From: Rhodobacterales bacterium | GTDB taxonomy: Bacteria; Pseudomonadota; Alphaproteobacteria; Caulobacterales; Hyphomonadaceae | DNA: 64,000 nucleotides | Assembly: GCA_014763715.1 (NCBI GenBank) | Contig: JACXUV010000001.1 | Coordinates: forward strand, 1 to 64,000 | Reading direction: 5' to 3' | In this document: positions 26,398-35,378 of the stretch, one piece after another | Layout: every line of letters starts with the position of its first letter | Numbering within the stretch: the first letter of the stretch is position 1 | Translations under genes and position numbers: made by a program | Notes under the pieces: generated by a model | Database searches by the model: none | What the model was told of the DNA's origin: nothing | The model's input: the letters and a program-made list of their open reading frames with translations, nothing else

Positions 26398-27210
26398 TCA
26401 GCTTTCGGCTTCGTCGGGCAGCGACTGGTCCATGGTCTTCGCCGGCTGGCAGCAGGCCGGGCCGGAAACGACCTTCGCCGGAACTCCCGCCACCGTGCAG
26501 TGCGCCGGAACATCCTTCAGCACCACGGACCCCGCGGCGACCTTGGCTTCGTCGCCGACATGAATGTTGCCCAGCACCTTGGCGCCGACGGAAACGAGCA
26601 CGCCCCGCCCGATCTTCGGGTGACGGTCGCCGACTTCCTTGCCGGTGCCACCGAGGGTCACGCCCTGAAGGATGGAACAGCCATCGCCGACCACGGTCGT
26701 CTCACCGATGGTGATGCTGGTCGCGTGGTCCAGCATCACGCCCCGGCCGATGCGGGCAGCGGGGTGAATGTCGACTCCGAACAGTTCGGAAGCACGGGAC
26801 TGGAAGTGGAAGGCCAGCGTCTCGCGGCCCTCACGCCACAGAACATTGGCGATACGATGGGTCTGCAGAGCCTGGAAGCCCTTGAAGAACAGGAAGGGCT
26901 GGAGCAAGCCGCGGCAGGCCGGGTCGCGCTCCAGCACGGCCATCATGTCAGTCTCGGCTGTCGCGACCAGCTCAGCATGTGAATCGCATACATCGGACAG
27001 GATATCCCGGATCTGCTGGGTGCCGATGGTGGAGTCGCCGATCTTCTCGGCAAGATGGTAGGCCAGTGCATCGCACAGCGAGTCATGAGCCAGGATGGCG
27101 GCGTTGATATAGCCCGCCAGGGATGGCTCATCTGCAGCCGCTGCAGCAGCTTCGAAGCGCAGGCGCTTCCAGGCTGGCGGCGGGGCACCGATATCGGGAT
27201 TTTCTGGCAT
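26398..27210 (-). CDS. cysE: Serine O-acetyltransferase
   Basis: A 270-residue enzyme of cysteine synthesis making O-acetylserine from serine and acetyl-CoA. The helical N-terminal domain (AGYINAAILAHDSLCDALAYHLAEK) precedes a left-handed beta helix of hexapeptide repeats (IHPAARIGRGVMLDHATSI, ETTVVGDGCSILQGVTLGGT, DRHPKIGRGVLVSVGAKVLG). The catalytic His/Asp fall in GVDIHPAAR and MLDHATS. The C-terminal tail ends ACCQPAKTMDQSLPDEAES, lacking a final Ile, so the usual docking to cysteine synthase may be absent. GGGAGG precedes the ATG. Feedback control by cysteine is typical of the family. Confidence 0.96.
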   Translation of the reverse strand: MPENPDIGAPPPAWKRLRFEAAAAAADEPSLAGYINAAILAHDSLCDALAYHLAEKIGDSTIGTQQIRDILSDVCDSHAELVATAETDMMAVLERDPACRGLLQPFLFFKGFQALQTHRIANVLWREGRETLAFHFQSRASELFGVDIHPAARIGRGVMLDHATSITIGETTVVGDGCSILQGVTLGGTGKEVGDRHPKIGRGVLVSVGAKVLGNIHVGDEAKVAAGSVVLKDVPAHCTVAGVPAKVVSGPACCQPAKTMDQSLPDEAES

Positions 27211-27295
27211 CCGGGCCTCCCTTCTGGCTCGTGGATCGGGTTTCACATGGGGCAGCCTGTCGCAGGCATCAAGCCCTGCCCCGTTCACTTTTCGC

Positions 27296-30200
27296 TCACT
27301 CACCCGTGGGTTCCGGCAATTGTGGGCGATAGCCGAACAGGCGGCGCACCGGCTTGTAGGTCATGATGCGGAACACGGCAGGCGTGAAATACAGCGACAG
27401 CAGCGCCGACCCGGCCACCCCGCCGGAGATCCCCGCCGCCAGCGGCAGCCAGAAATTGTCACCTGACAGCAGGATCGGCACGAAGCCGCCCATCGTGGTC
27501 AGCGTCGTCGCCACGATATGGCGCGTCGCATCCACCACGATTTCGCGCTGGCGGACCACATCGTCGGCCATCGCCCACGGGTCTGCCCTCAGCAGGCTCA
27601 GCACCACGATGGAGGAGTTGATCGAAATGCCCAGCAGGCCCAGCGCGCCAACAATCGCGTTGAACCCCATGGGCAGATTGAACAGCCACACCCCGAAGAA
27701 GGCGAGCCCGATGGAGAGAGCCCCCGCTGTCAGGATCAGCACCATCATCCGGAAGGAGTTGAACACCAGCATGATTGCGCCCGCCATCACCAGGATCAGC
27801 GGGACGCCGACCACGGCCAGATTGGTCATCGCCTCGGCGGAATTCTCCGCCTCCCCGCCGGTGACGACGCTGTAGCCGGCCGGCACGGTAAAACCTGTCG
27901 CCGCCAGCCGCGCCTGATAGTCGGCCAACACCGGGCCGGGGATCGTATAGGGTTCGAGATAGGCAAGGATCTGGTTCATGCGCTGCCCGTCCCAGCGCGT
28001 GATCACGGCTGTCTCCGGGTCCAGCGACAACTGCCCGAGCGCTGCCAGCGGCGTGCCGCCCGCTCCACTACCGACCGTGGCCGAACGGAGGTTCGACAGC
28101 TCCCGCCGCCGGCTGTCCGGCGCGATCACCATGACCGGCAGTTCCTCTGTCCCTTCAAGAACGGAGCCTGCCCGCACACCTTCCAGTTCGGCATTCAGGT
28201 CTGCGGCCAGATCTGTCAGCCGCTCGCCCGTCAGCGCTGCCGCCGTCTCGTCGGCGTCCAGCTTCATGGTCGGCGCGCCCAGCTGCAGCGAAGCGACGGT
28301 GTAGGTAACGCCCGGCGTCTGCGCCAGGATGGCACGCGTCTCGTCGCCCAGACGGTTCAGCGTCTCGAAGTCATCGCCCAGGATGCGGAACTCTACCGGC
28401 GCATCGGCGGGCGGCCCCTGCTCGTAGGGCAGCGCCAGGAAGCGCGCGGACGGGAATTCGGCCCGCACCATGCGCTGCACGTCCGCCACGATCTGGCGTG
28501 TACGGAGATTGTTGTCCAGCTGCACCCAGCCGGACGCCAGCCCCTCCACACCGCGCGTATTGTTGATGGCGTTGTAATAGACACGCGGGGCCGGTTCCCC
28601 CAGCACCCAGGTCACATCCTTCACGCCCTCAAGGGAGCGGATCAGGTCGGTCGCGCGCAGGGTTGCCGCTTCGGTATCGGCCAGGCTCGCTTCCTGCGGC
28701 AGCTGCAGCGTCAGCTGGAACTGGTCGCGTTCTGTCTGCGGGAAGAACTGGTTTGGCAGCTGCCCCGCCAGCCAGAAGCCGAGCACCGCAGGCGCCACGC
28801 CCAGAACGATGCCCAGCGGCGGGAAGCGCAGCACGGCCTCCACCGTCGCGCGGTAGCCATCGGATACATAGTCGATCGTGATACCGTCCCGCCACCAGCG
28901 GCGCGGGCGTTTCGCCTCGCCGCGTTCCCAGCCGCGCGTCCGGTCGAACCAGCCTGCCATGGCCGGGATCACGGTCATCGAGATGAAGAAGGACGCGCAG
29001 ATCGCAAACACGACCGACAGGCCGATCATGCCGATGAACTCGCCTGCCGCGCCGGGCAGCATGGCAATCGGCGCAAAGGCCAGCGCCGTGGTCAGCGTCG
29101 AGGCGCCGAGCGGTGCGAACAGGTGTTTCAGGCTGCGCTCGATCGCATCCAGCCGGTTCAGCCCGCGCGTACGCCACTGGTCGAAATCGTCCACCACGAC
29201 AATGGCATTGTCGATCAGCAGGCCGAGGGAAATGACGAGGCCGGTCACCGACATCTGGTGCAGCGGATGGCCGAACATCTTGAACAGGATCAGCACCAGC
29301 GCCACGGTCAGCGGCAGTGCCATGCCCACCACCAGCGCCGAGCGCCAGCCCATGGTGAGGAACAGGACGCAGAACACGATCAGCGCCGACATCAACAGGT
29401 TCTGCGCCAGCCCGTTGAGGCGCGCATTGGTGTATTCGCTCTGGTCGAACACGGTGCGGATGGTCAGCCCCGGCGGCGTGTCCCGCGCGAAATCGGTGAC
29501 CACGGCATGGGCCGTGTCCGCCCATTTGTCCACACGCTGGCCGGGCGAGATATAGACACCGATCAGGATGGCCCGCTGGCCATTCTCGAACGCCATGTTC
29601 ACCGGCGGATCGGCCAGCCCCTTGCGCACATCGGCAATATCGCCCAGCCGCACCGCCGTCCCGTCAGCGCGCTGCACGATAGGGACTGACCGCACGCGGG
29701 CAATCGAGTCGAACTCCCCGCCGATCTGGAAGCCGACATTCGCCCCTTCCGCCCGCAGCCGCCCCGCAGGCGCCTTGGAGTCCGCCGCGGCGAGTGCGGC
29801 CGCCGCCTGCCGGAAGGACAGCCCCGTGGCCGCCAGCGCGTCAGGGTCCATCACCACGCGCACTTCCTCGGACGGCAGGCCGAACGTCTCCGTCAGCTCC
29901 GTGCCCGGAAGGCGCTCGAACCGGTCCTGCAGGTCCAGCGCCAGGCGGCGCATCACGGCCAGCGGCGGGGCCTCTTCATTGTCCCACCGGATGCCGACCA
30001 CCAGCGTCGCGGCGCCGACATATTGCTGCGTGACTTCAGGCTGCGTCACGCCCGCAGGAAAGCTCGCCTGTGCCTGGGCCACCTTTTGCCGGACCAGTGT
30101 CCAGGCATTGTCCACCTCGGTCGCGGTCAGGTCTTCGCGGATCTCGATATTGATCTGCGAGACACCCGCACGGGATGTGGAGTGAATCTCGTTCAGCTCC

Positions 30201-30427
30201 GGCAATTCCATCAGCGCCGATTCCAGCGGCTCGGTCACCAGCGCTTCCATGCGCTCGGCATCGGCGCCCGGCAAGAATGCCACAACGGAGCCATAGCGCT
30301 CGATCAGGGTCGGGTCTTCCTGACGGCCAAGCGTGAACATCGCCCCGACCCCGCCGATCAGCATGATCAGCATGGCCAGCGCCGTCAGGCGCGGCAGGCG
30401 GTAAAAGATGCTGAGCGCCTTGATCAT
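27296..30427 (-). CDS. RND efflux pump inner-membrane permease
   Basis: A 1043-residue RND family protein with the usual 12 membrane helices and two large periplasmic loops. Helix 1 (LTALAMLIMLIGGVGAMFTL), the porter-like GADAERMEALVTEPLESAL, the TM4 region (SVTGLVISLGLLIDNAIVVVDDF, containing the proton-relay Asp residues) and the late LGLLGISINSSIVVLSLL mark HAE-1/HME-like pumps. The helix 10-11 counterpart lacks an obvious metal-binding Met cluster, so drug or lipid export is likelier than metal. It is the last gene of a tetR-adaptor-permease operon, 6 bases after the adaptor stop. No outer-membrane channel is encoded nearby. Confidence 0.95.
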   Translation of the reverse strand: MIKALSIFYRLPRLTALAMLIMLIGGVGAMFTLGRQEDPTLIERYGSVVAFLPGADAERMEALVTEPLESALMELPELNEIHSTSRAGVSQINIEIREDLTATEVDNAWTLVRQKVAQAQASFPAGVTQPEVTQQYVGAATLVVGIRWDNEEAPPLAVMRRLALDLQDRFERLPGTELTETFGLPSEEVRVVMDPDALAATGLSFRQAAAALAAADSKAPAGRLRAEGANVGFQIGGEFDSIARVRSVPIVQRADGTAVRLGDIADVRKGLADPPVNMAFENGQRAILIGVYISPGQRVDKWADTAHAVVTDFARDTPPGLTIRTVFDQSEYTNARLNGLAQNLLMSALIVFCVLFLTMGWRSALVVGMALPLTVALVLILFKMFGHPLHQMSVTGLVISLGLLIDNAIVVVDDFDQWRTRGLNRLDAIERSLKHLFAPLGASTLTTALAFAPIAMLPGAAGEFIGMIGLSVVFAICASFFISMTVIPAMAGWFDRTRGWERGEAKRPRRWWRDGITIDYVSDGYRATVEAVLRFPPLGIVLGVAPAVLGFWLAGQLPNQFFPQTERDQFQLTLQLPQEASLADTEAATLRATDLIRSLEGVKDVTWVLGEPAPRVYYNAINNTRGVEGLASGWVQLDNNLRTRQIVADVQRMVRAEFPSARFLALPYEQGPPADAPVEFRILGDDFETLNRLGDETRAILAQTPGVTYTVASLQLGAPTMKLDADETAAALTGERLTDLAADLNAELEGVRAGSVLEGTEELPVMVIAPDSRRRELSNLRSATVGSGAGGTPLAALGQLSLDPETAVITRWDGQRMNQILAYLEPYTIPGPVLADYQARLAATGFTVPAGYSVVTGGEAENSAEAMTNLAVVGVPLILVMAGAIMLVFNSFRMMVLILTAGALSIGLAFFGVWLFNLPMGFNAIVGALGLLGISINSSIVVLSLLRADPWAMADDVVRQREIVVDATRHIVATTLTTMGGFVPILLSGDNFWLPLAAGISGGVAGSALLSLYFTPAVFRIMTYKPVRRLFGYRPQLPEPTGE

Positions 30428-30433
30428 GACGGG

Positions 30434-31627
30434 TCAGTCGCCAGCAAGATCATCTGCCAGATTGGCCCGCTGGGAGTCGCGCGGGGTCACCGGCATGCCG
30501 GGCGTGATCCGCTGCAGTCCGTCGACAATCACCCGCTCGCCCGGCTGGATCGGCCCGCGCACATAGGCCCGGTCGCCCTCGCTGTGCACCATCTCCACCG
30601 GACGCGGAACGGCAGTCCACCCCTCCCCGGAAGGGTCGGCGACATAGACCGTCCACAGCCCGCGGGAGGCAGCCGACAGCGCCTTCACCGGCACCCAGAA
30701 GCCTTCCTCGCCAATCGTCCGGTCCAGCGCGAGGCGCACGACAGCGCCCGCCGCGATGGCGTCCGGATCCTCGATATCGAAAACCGCGCCCACCGTGCGC
30801 TGGTTGGCATCAATCACGCCGGTCACATTGCGCAGGCGTGCCATCACTTCGCCGGTATCGGCCACCAGCTTGTATTCCTTGCCGGGCTCCAGCAGCGCAG
30901 CGCTGGCCGCAGGCAGGCCGAGGCGCGCTTCCAGATGGCTTTTCTCGACCAGTTCCAGGATCGGCTGGCCCGCCGCCGCAATGGCACCCTCATCGGCAAG
31001 GCGCTGGGTGACGACGCCATCGAACGGCGCAGTGATCGCCGCGAGGTCGATCTGCACACGAAGCGTGTCTGCCTGCGCCTTCGCCGCTTCGACGCGGGCC
31101 AGCGCCGTGTTCGCCTGTGCTTCGGCCTCGTCGACATGCTGCTGCGAGACATGGCCCTGCAGCTTCAGCTGCCGCTGGCGCTGAACCGTGCTGAGGGCCA
31201 GGTCATGCGAGGCCCGAGCTTCCTGCACCTGCGCATTGGCCGACGCGAGCTGCGCCTCCAGGCTGCGCGTGTCGAGCTTCGCCAGAAGTGCGCCGGTCTT
31301 CACCTTGTCACCGACATCGGTCTTGATCGTGGCAATGCGCCCGCTGGAGGCGAAGCCCAGCATGCTGGTGCGCCGCGCCTCGGCGAGGCCCGCATAGCTT
31401 TCCTTGAGGTCGAAAGCCTCTGTCGGCTCCACCGTCACCACCGCCACGGTCAGCGGCGCGGGCGCGTCATGAGCCACTTTCGGCCCCTCGGCACTGCGCA
31501 GGCGCGTGGCGGCGTAGAACAGGCCCGCCCCGAAGACGATGAGCAGAAGCAGGAAGACCAGCCCCTTCAGCACGGTCGGCTTCTTCTCGCGGATTTCATC
31601 TCCCTCATAGGGGTGAGAGTGGCTCAT
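30434..31627 (-). CDS. RND efflux periplasmic adaptor (membrane fusion protein)
   Basis: A 397-residue adaptor linking the inner-membrane RND pump to an outer-membrane channel. The first 24 residues are hydrophilic and charged, then one membrane helix (about 20-45, VLKGLVFLLLLIVFGAGLFY). The barrel-sandwich half (SSGRIATIKTDVGDKVKTGALLAKLD), a coiled-coil hairpin (LEAQLASANAQVQEARASHDL to EAEAQANTALARVEAAKAQ) and the return TAPFDGVVTQRLADEGAIAAAGQ follow. The start overlaps the TetR stop in ATGA fashion, so the regulator and pump are co-transcribed. Substrate unknown. Confidence 0.93.
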   Translation of the reverse strand: MSHSHPYEGDEIREKKPTVLKGLVFLLLLIVFGAGLFYAATRLRSAEGPKVAHDAPAPLTVAVVTVEPTEAFDLKESYAGLAEARRTSMLGFASSGRIATIKTDVGDKVKTGALLAKLDTRSLEAQLASANAQVQEARASHDLALSTVQRQRQLKLQGHVSQQHVDEAEAQANTALARVEAAKAQADTLRVQIDLAAITAPFDGVVTQRLADEGAIAAAGQPILELVEKSHLEARLGLPAASAALLEPGKEYKLVADTGEVMARLRNVTGVIDANQRTVGAVFDIEDPDAIAAGAVVRLALDRTIGEEGFWVPVKALSAASRGLWTVYVADPSGEGWTAVPRPVEMVHSEGDRAYVRGPIQPGERVIVDGLQRITPGMPVTPRDSQRANLADDLAGD

Positions 31628-32322
31628 GAATCTTGTCCGTTCTTGTGCGGAGTTTCAGCCGGCACGGCGAGGCCGCGCATCACGATGTCTGCATGGTAGG
31701 CGACGAAGTCCCTGTCCGGCTGTGTCGGGCAAGGCTGCACATCCGGCAGGATGGGCATGTGGATCATCAGCAGGGCCAGCCCGTGGCAGGACGCCCAGAT
31801 GGATTTTGCCGCCTTCAGCGGGTCCAGCGCTGTGTCGAACACACCTAGCGCCTGCCCCTCTTCCACCAGGTCGACCAGGATCTTGAAGGCCTGCCCCTTG
31901 CTGGTGGCGATGAAATCCTCCCAGCTGAGATGCTGGCGCACAGCCAGTTCCTCCGGCGTCGGGACGGACGAAAACGCCGCCGCATAATGATGTGGCCGGG
32001 CGGTGGCGGTCGACACATAGGTCGTCACGCAGGCACGGGCCCGGTCATGGAAGTCCCGGCTGGCCGCCGAGACACGGTCCACCTGATCCAGCAGACGCTC
32101 GAAAAAGCTGTCCTTCAGCTCCTCCAGCAGTTCCTCCTTGGAACCGAAATACTTGTAGATCGCGGAGGGGGAGTAATCGATTTCCTCGGCCAGGCGACGG
32201 ATCGACAGGCCGCTCTCGCCTTCTTTCGCAAACATGCGCTCGGCCGCCGCGAGGATCGCCTCACGCACCTTGTTGCGCCGCCGCCGGGCGGGCGTCTGCT
32301 CAAGAGGATAGTCTGAATCCAT
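31624..32322 (-). CDS. TetR family repressor of RND operon
   Basis: A 232-residue protein with a TetR helix-turn-helix near residues 15-65 (RNKVREAILAAAERMFAKEG, LSIRRLAEEIDYSPSAIYKYF) and a C-terminal domain of the WHG/TetR_C type. It is first in an operon with the adaptor and permease, so it probably represses the whole set and itself. A palindrome 28 bases before its ATG fits as operator. The ATG at 32322 is chosen because it gives the usual short basic N-terminus. The inducer is unknown. Confidence 0.92.
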   Translation of the reverse strand: MDSDYPLEQTPARRRRNKVREAILAAAERMFAKEGESGLSIRRLAEEIDYSPSAIYKYFGSKEELLEELKDSFFERLLDQVDRVSAASRDFHDRARACVTTYVSTATARPHHYAAAFSSVPTPEELAVRQHLSWEDFIATSKGQAFKILVDLVEEGQALGVFDTALDPLKAAKSIWASCHGLALLMIHMPILPDVQPCPTQPDRDFVAYHADIVMRGLAVPAETPHKNGQDS

Positions 32323-32340
32323 GTCGCGGCCACGATCATC

Positions 32341-32364
32341 GTTCAAAAAGTGAACAGTGTTCAC
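32341..32364. promoter_or_regulatory. Probable operator of RND-operon TetR
   Basis: GTGAACAGTGTTCAC (32350-32364) is a perfect 7-bp inverted repeat with a 1-bp centre. An overlapping weaker dyad, GTTCA and TGAAC spaced by five A/G bases, begins at 32341. It lies 28 bases before tetR and 88 bases before the divergent nitroreductase gene, so it may control both. Confidence 0.62.
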
Positions 32365-32451
32365 AAAAATAGATCGCCTTCTCCCCCCCGGCAAGTCGTT
32401 ATCTATGAAAGCCCGCTTTTCGCCCGGATCGGTTCAATGTAGGGACGGCTT

Positions 32452-33075
32452 ATGACGAAAAGGTTTCCTCCCGCCCCGCCGCTCGGTGAACCGATGCTTG
32501 CTGTCAGGCCCAGCGCCGAGGCGCGCACGCTGCTGGCGCTGCGCCGCTCTGCCAACAAGCAGTTCATGGGGCCGCCCGGCCCTTCGCCGGAAGACCTGGA
32601 CGAATTGCTGCAGATCGCGGCCCGTGTGCCGGACCACCGCAAGCTCGCCCCCTGGCGCTTTGTCGTGTTCGAGGGGGAGGCCCGTGCCCGCTTTGGCGAG
32701 GGGCTTGCCGCCATCCGCGCCGGACGCGGCGATCCCGAGCCGGAAGTCGAGACCGCTGCCAAGCTGCTGCTGCGCGCGCCCGTCGTCGTCTGCGTGATTT
32801 CCTCGCCCGTGAATGATGGCCGCACGCCCATCTGGGAACAGGAACTCTCCGCCGGGGCGGTCTGCTACAACCTCCTGCTGGCCGCCAATGCCAGCGGCTG
32901 GGCAGGCAACTGGCTGTCGGAATGGCCGGCTTTCGACGCAGATGCCGGCAAGCTGCTGGGCCTCGAAGAGGGCGAGCGCGTCGCGGGATTCATCTATCTC
33001 GGCACCGCCACGATGGCCCCGCCCGAACGCCCCCGCGCCGACATGGCCGAAAAGATCACCCGCTGGGAAGGCTGA
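32452..33075 (+). CDS. Nitroreductase family protein (YdjA-like)
   Basis: A 207-residue FMN-dependent nitroreductase fold protein. The FMN phosphate-binding RRSANKQF (about 31-38), the segment RVPDHRKLAPWRFVVF, the helix GAVCYNLLLAANASGWAGNWLSEW and the late GFIYLGTA are typical of YdjA-like enzymes. AGGGACGG precedes the ATG. It is divergent from the RND regulator and shares its upstream palindrome, so it may be part of the same detoxification response; that link is inference. The natural substrate is unknown. Confidence 0.92.
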   Translation: MTKRFPPAPPLGEPMLAVRPSAEARTLLALRRSANKQFMGPPGPSPEDLDELLQIAARVPDHRKLAPWRFVVFEGEARARFGEGLAAIRAGRGDPEPEVETAAKLLLRAPVVVCVISSPVNDGRTPIWEQELSAGAVCYNLLLAANASGWAGNWLSEWPAFDADAGKLLGLEEGERVAGFIYLGTATMAPPERPRADMAEKITRWEG

Positions 33076-33077
33076 GG

Positions 33078-33698
33078 ATGAGGGCACCCCACCCCCTGCT
33101 GGCCGCCATGGGGCTGGGCCTTCTCCTTCAGGGACTGCCTGCGCAGGCACAAGGTGGACCAGGCGTTTTCACCGAGAAAGACGAGATCTACGACCTGATA
33201 GAAAACTGCACACCCAGCAGATCACGGGAGTCGGTTCTGTCAGATCCGGATTCACCGCTCACGGTAAGTTGCCGGAACGCCTGCTACGAAACCCGGCTGA
33301 ATAGCTGGCTCGCCGAAAGCCCCGCTAATCGCCAGCGCTATTTCGCGACCCAGAACCTCTACGACATTGAGCGGAGCGCCCGGCTCTTCACCTGCCGGGA
33401 AGGCTCGTCGATGGTAGAGCAGTCGTCATGCCTCGGCCAGTTTGCGCCAGACATCCTTGCAAAGGCCGGCCCTATTCCGTGCGGCGAAAGTGTAATCTGT
33501 GAAGTCCGGTTCGACATCGACGACACCGGCCGCCCGACACAGCTGAGCGCAATCTGCCAGCCCGGCCCGGCGAAAGCGGAATATGAACGCGAAGCGATGT
33601 GCCTGACGCAGTCAATGTCATTCCCATCGCATCGCGGGCGCCGGAACGTTGTCCAGCCGTTCGAGATGAAAAGCGATCTGCGCTGCCCGATTGCCTGA
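33078..33698 (+). CDS. Secreted hypothetical protein with TonB-like C-terminus
   Basis: A 206-residue protein with a signal peptide (LLAAMGLGLLLQGLPAQAQ). The mature part has many cysteines (TVSCRNACYE, LFTCREG, SSCLGQF, IPCGESVICEVRF). The C-terminal 80 residues (CEVRFDIDDTGRPTQLSAIC, then Pro-rich) resemble the beta-alpha-beta end of TonB-like energy transducers, but no transmembrane anchor is present, so I call only a similarity. The start is two bases after the nitroreductase stop. Function unknown. Confidence 0.68.
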   Translation: MRAPHPLLAAMGLGLLLQGLPAQAQGGPGVFTEKDEIYDLIENCTPSRSRESVLSDPDSPLTVSCRNACYETRLNSWLAESPANRQRYFATQNLYDIERSARLFTCREGSSMVEQSSCLGQFAPDILAKAGPIPCGESVICEVRFDIDDTGRPTQLSAICQPGPAKAEYEREAMCLTQSMSFPSHRGRRNVVQPFEMKSDLRCPIA

Positions 33699-33721
33699 CC
33701 GGCACGGGCGGCCGCTGAAGC

Positions 33722-34189
33722 CTAGCCCCGCCCGCGATAGGAAGCGACGCCGGTGTCAGGCACGTAGAGGCCCTTCGGCACCTCGCCAGACTGCCAGAAC
33801 ACGTCGATCGGGATGCCGCCGCGCGGATACCAGTAGCCGCTGATGCGCAGCCATTTGGCTTCGGTGAAGTCGAAGATGCGCTTGCCGATGGAGACCGTGC
33901 AGTCCTCATGGAAGGCACCATGGTTGCGGAAACTGGTGAGGTAGAGCTTCAGGCTCTTCGACTCCACCAGCCAGTCGCCCGGCGCATAGTCGATCACGAG
34001 ATGGGCGAAGTCCGGCTGGCCGGTGACCGGGCAGAGCGAGGTGAACTCCGGCGCCACGAAGCGCGTTAGGTACAGCGTGCCGGCATGCGGGTTGGGCACG
34101 CGCTCCAGCTGTGCCTCTTCCGGGTTTTGCGGTTGGGCGGTCTGTTGGCCGAGCTGGCCGAGATTCTGGTAGATCGGATTGTCAGACAT
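33722..34189 (-). CDS. queF: NADPH-dependent 7-cyano-7-deazaguanine reductase
   Basis: A 155-residue type I QueF, which reduces preQ0 to preQ1 on the path to queuosine in tRNA. The active-site Cys53 is in [13 protein letters not shown] and the general acid Asp is the D of that motif; the QueF motif [21 protein letters not shown] follows, and the fold ends [16 protein letters not shown] 25-residue Gln/Asn-rich extension precedes the fold. The start overlaps the antiporter's stop by eight bases, so the two are co-translated. Other queuosine genes are not in this window. Confidence 0.96.
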   Translation of the reverse strand: MSDNPIYQNLGQLGQQTAQPQNPEEAQLERVPNPHAGTLYLTRFVAPEFTSLCPVTGQPDFAHLVIDYAPGDWLVESKSLKLYLTSFRNHGAFHEDCTVSIGKRIFDFTEAKWLRISGYWYPRGGIPIDVFWQSGEVPKGLYVPDTGVASYRGRG

Positions 34190-35210
34190 TGGAAAACAGG
34201 GCCGGGACAGGAATGATGTTGAACAGAAGCCCCATGTAAAGCGCATAACCCGCCAACAGAAGCCCCCCCTCCCAGCGCGCGATCCGCTTGCCCGTTATCC
34301 CGAACAGGAACAGCAGGAACAGCGACAGGATGAGCGCACCGATATCGGTTGAGGTCACGATGCTCTGCCCGGCGGCCTGCATGGCCTCGCCCGACAGGTC
34401 GCCGGCATGATTCTGCATCACGCTGAACGGATGGACCAGCGCCGTCACGCCCAGGATGCCGAGAATGTTGAAGATGTTGGAGCCGATGATGTTGCCCAGC
34501 GCCACATCCGCCTTGCCGCTGCGGGCCGCGACGAGCGAAGTGGCGAGTTCCGGCAGACTGGTGCCGACCGCCACGATGGACATGCCGATCACCGCTTCGC
34601 TGACACCGATATCGCGCGCGATGCCGACCGCGCCGTCGACCATGAAGCGCGCCCCGAATATAATGCCCGCCAGACCGGCCAGCGCGATCAGCAGGCCCAC
34701 GACGACGCCATGCTCTGCCTCGATGATCTCGCCTTCCCCGGCATGCATCTCGCCTTCGGGCGTGTTGCCTTTCTGGTCCGCGATCAGCGACAGCGCGATG
34801 TAGAGGATCAGGGCCGTCAGCAGCAGGAACCCGCTGAGCCGCGTGAACGCATCCTGCCAGATCAGCCAACAGAGCCCCGCCGTAGCGCCGACAACGACCG
34901 CCGCATCCCGCTTCAGGGCGCGCGGATTGGTCAGGATCGGCCGGAGCAGCGCCGCTGCGCCCAGCACCAGCAGGATGTTCGCGATGTTCGAGCCGATGAC
35001 ATTGCCAATGGAAATCCCCACCGCGCCGGTGTCGATGGCGCGCAGGCTGGTCACCAGTTCGGGCATCGACGTGCCACAGCCCACAAGGGTCAGCCCGATC
35101 ACGAGTTCGGAAATGTTGAGCTTTCGGGCAACGGCGACCGAGCCACGCACGAGGCCCTCCCCGCCGAAGATCAGCAGGACAAGCCCTGCCAGCACGAGAA
35201 GATAGTCCAT
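34182..35210 (-). CDS. Ca2+/cation antiporter (CaCA family, YrbG-like)
   Basis: A 342-residue membrane protein with two homologous halves, each with an alpha-repeat carrying the ion-binding motif: [12 protein letters not shown] with [11 protein letters not shown], then [11 protein letters not shown] with [11 protein letters not shown]. About ten helices. This is the standard prokaryotic sodium/calcium exchanger form, exporting Ca2+ or another cation against Na+ or H+. The ATG at 35210 has AAAGG upstream and starts the first helix. A second member of the family (47436-48392) lies in the putative acquired segment. Confidence 0.94.
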   Translation of the reverse strand: MDYLLVLAGLVLLIFGGEGLVRGSVAVARKLNISELVIGLTLVGCGTSMPELVTSLRAIDTGAVGISIGNVIGSNIANILLVLGAAALLRPILTNPRALKRDAAVVVGATAGLCWLIWQDAFTRLSGFLLLTALILYIALSLIADQKGNTPEGEMHAGEGEIIEAEHGVVVGLLIALAGLAGIIFGARFMVDGAVGIARDIGVSEAVIGMSIVAVGTSLPELATSLVAARSGKADVALGNIIGSNIFNILGILGVTALVHPFSVMQNHAGDLSGEAMQAAGQSIVTSTDIGALILSLFLLFLFGITGKRIARWEGGLLLAGYALYMGLLFNIIPVPALFSNV

Positions 35211-35378
35211 CGAAGGGCCTTTCGGAAAACCCGGCAATCATAGTTTACGCGCTGCGCCGCACAACGAGTCGTTTCAGCCACCCGTCCTCTTCCGGGAAGT
35301 TTGCGCAGTTCATACGGGATTCAGGCAATCTCCAGCCACATATTCACGAGATACAGAGGAATTTGGTCCAGAAATCGC

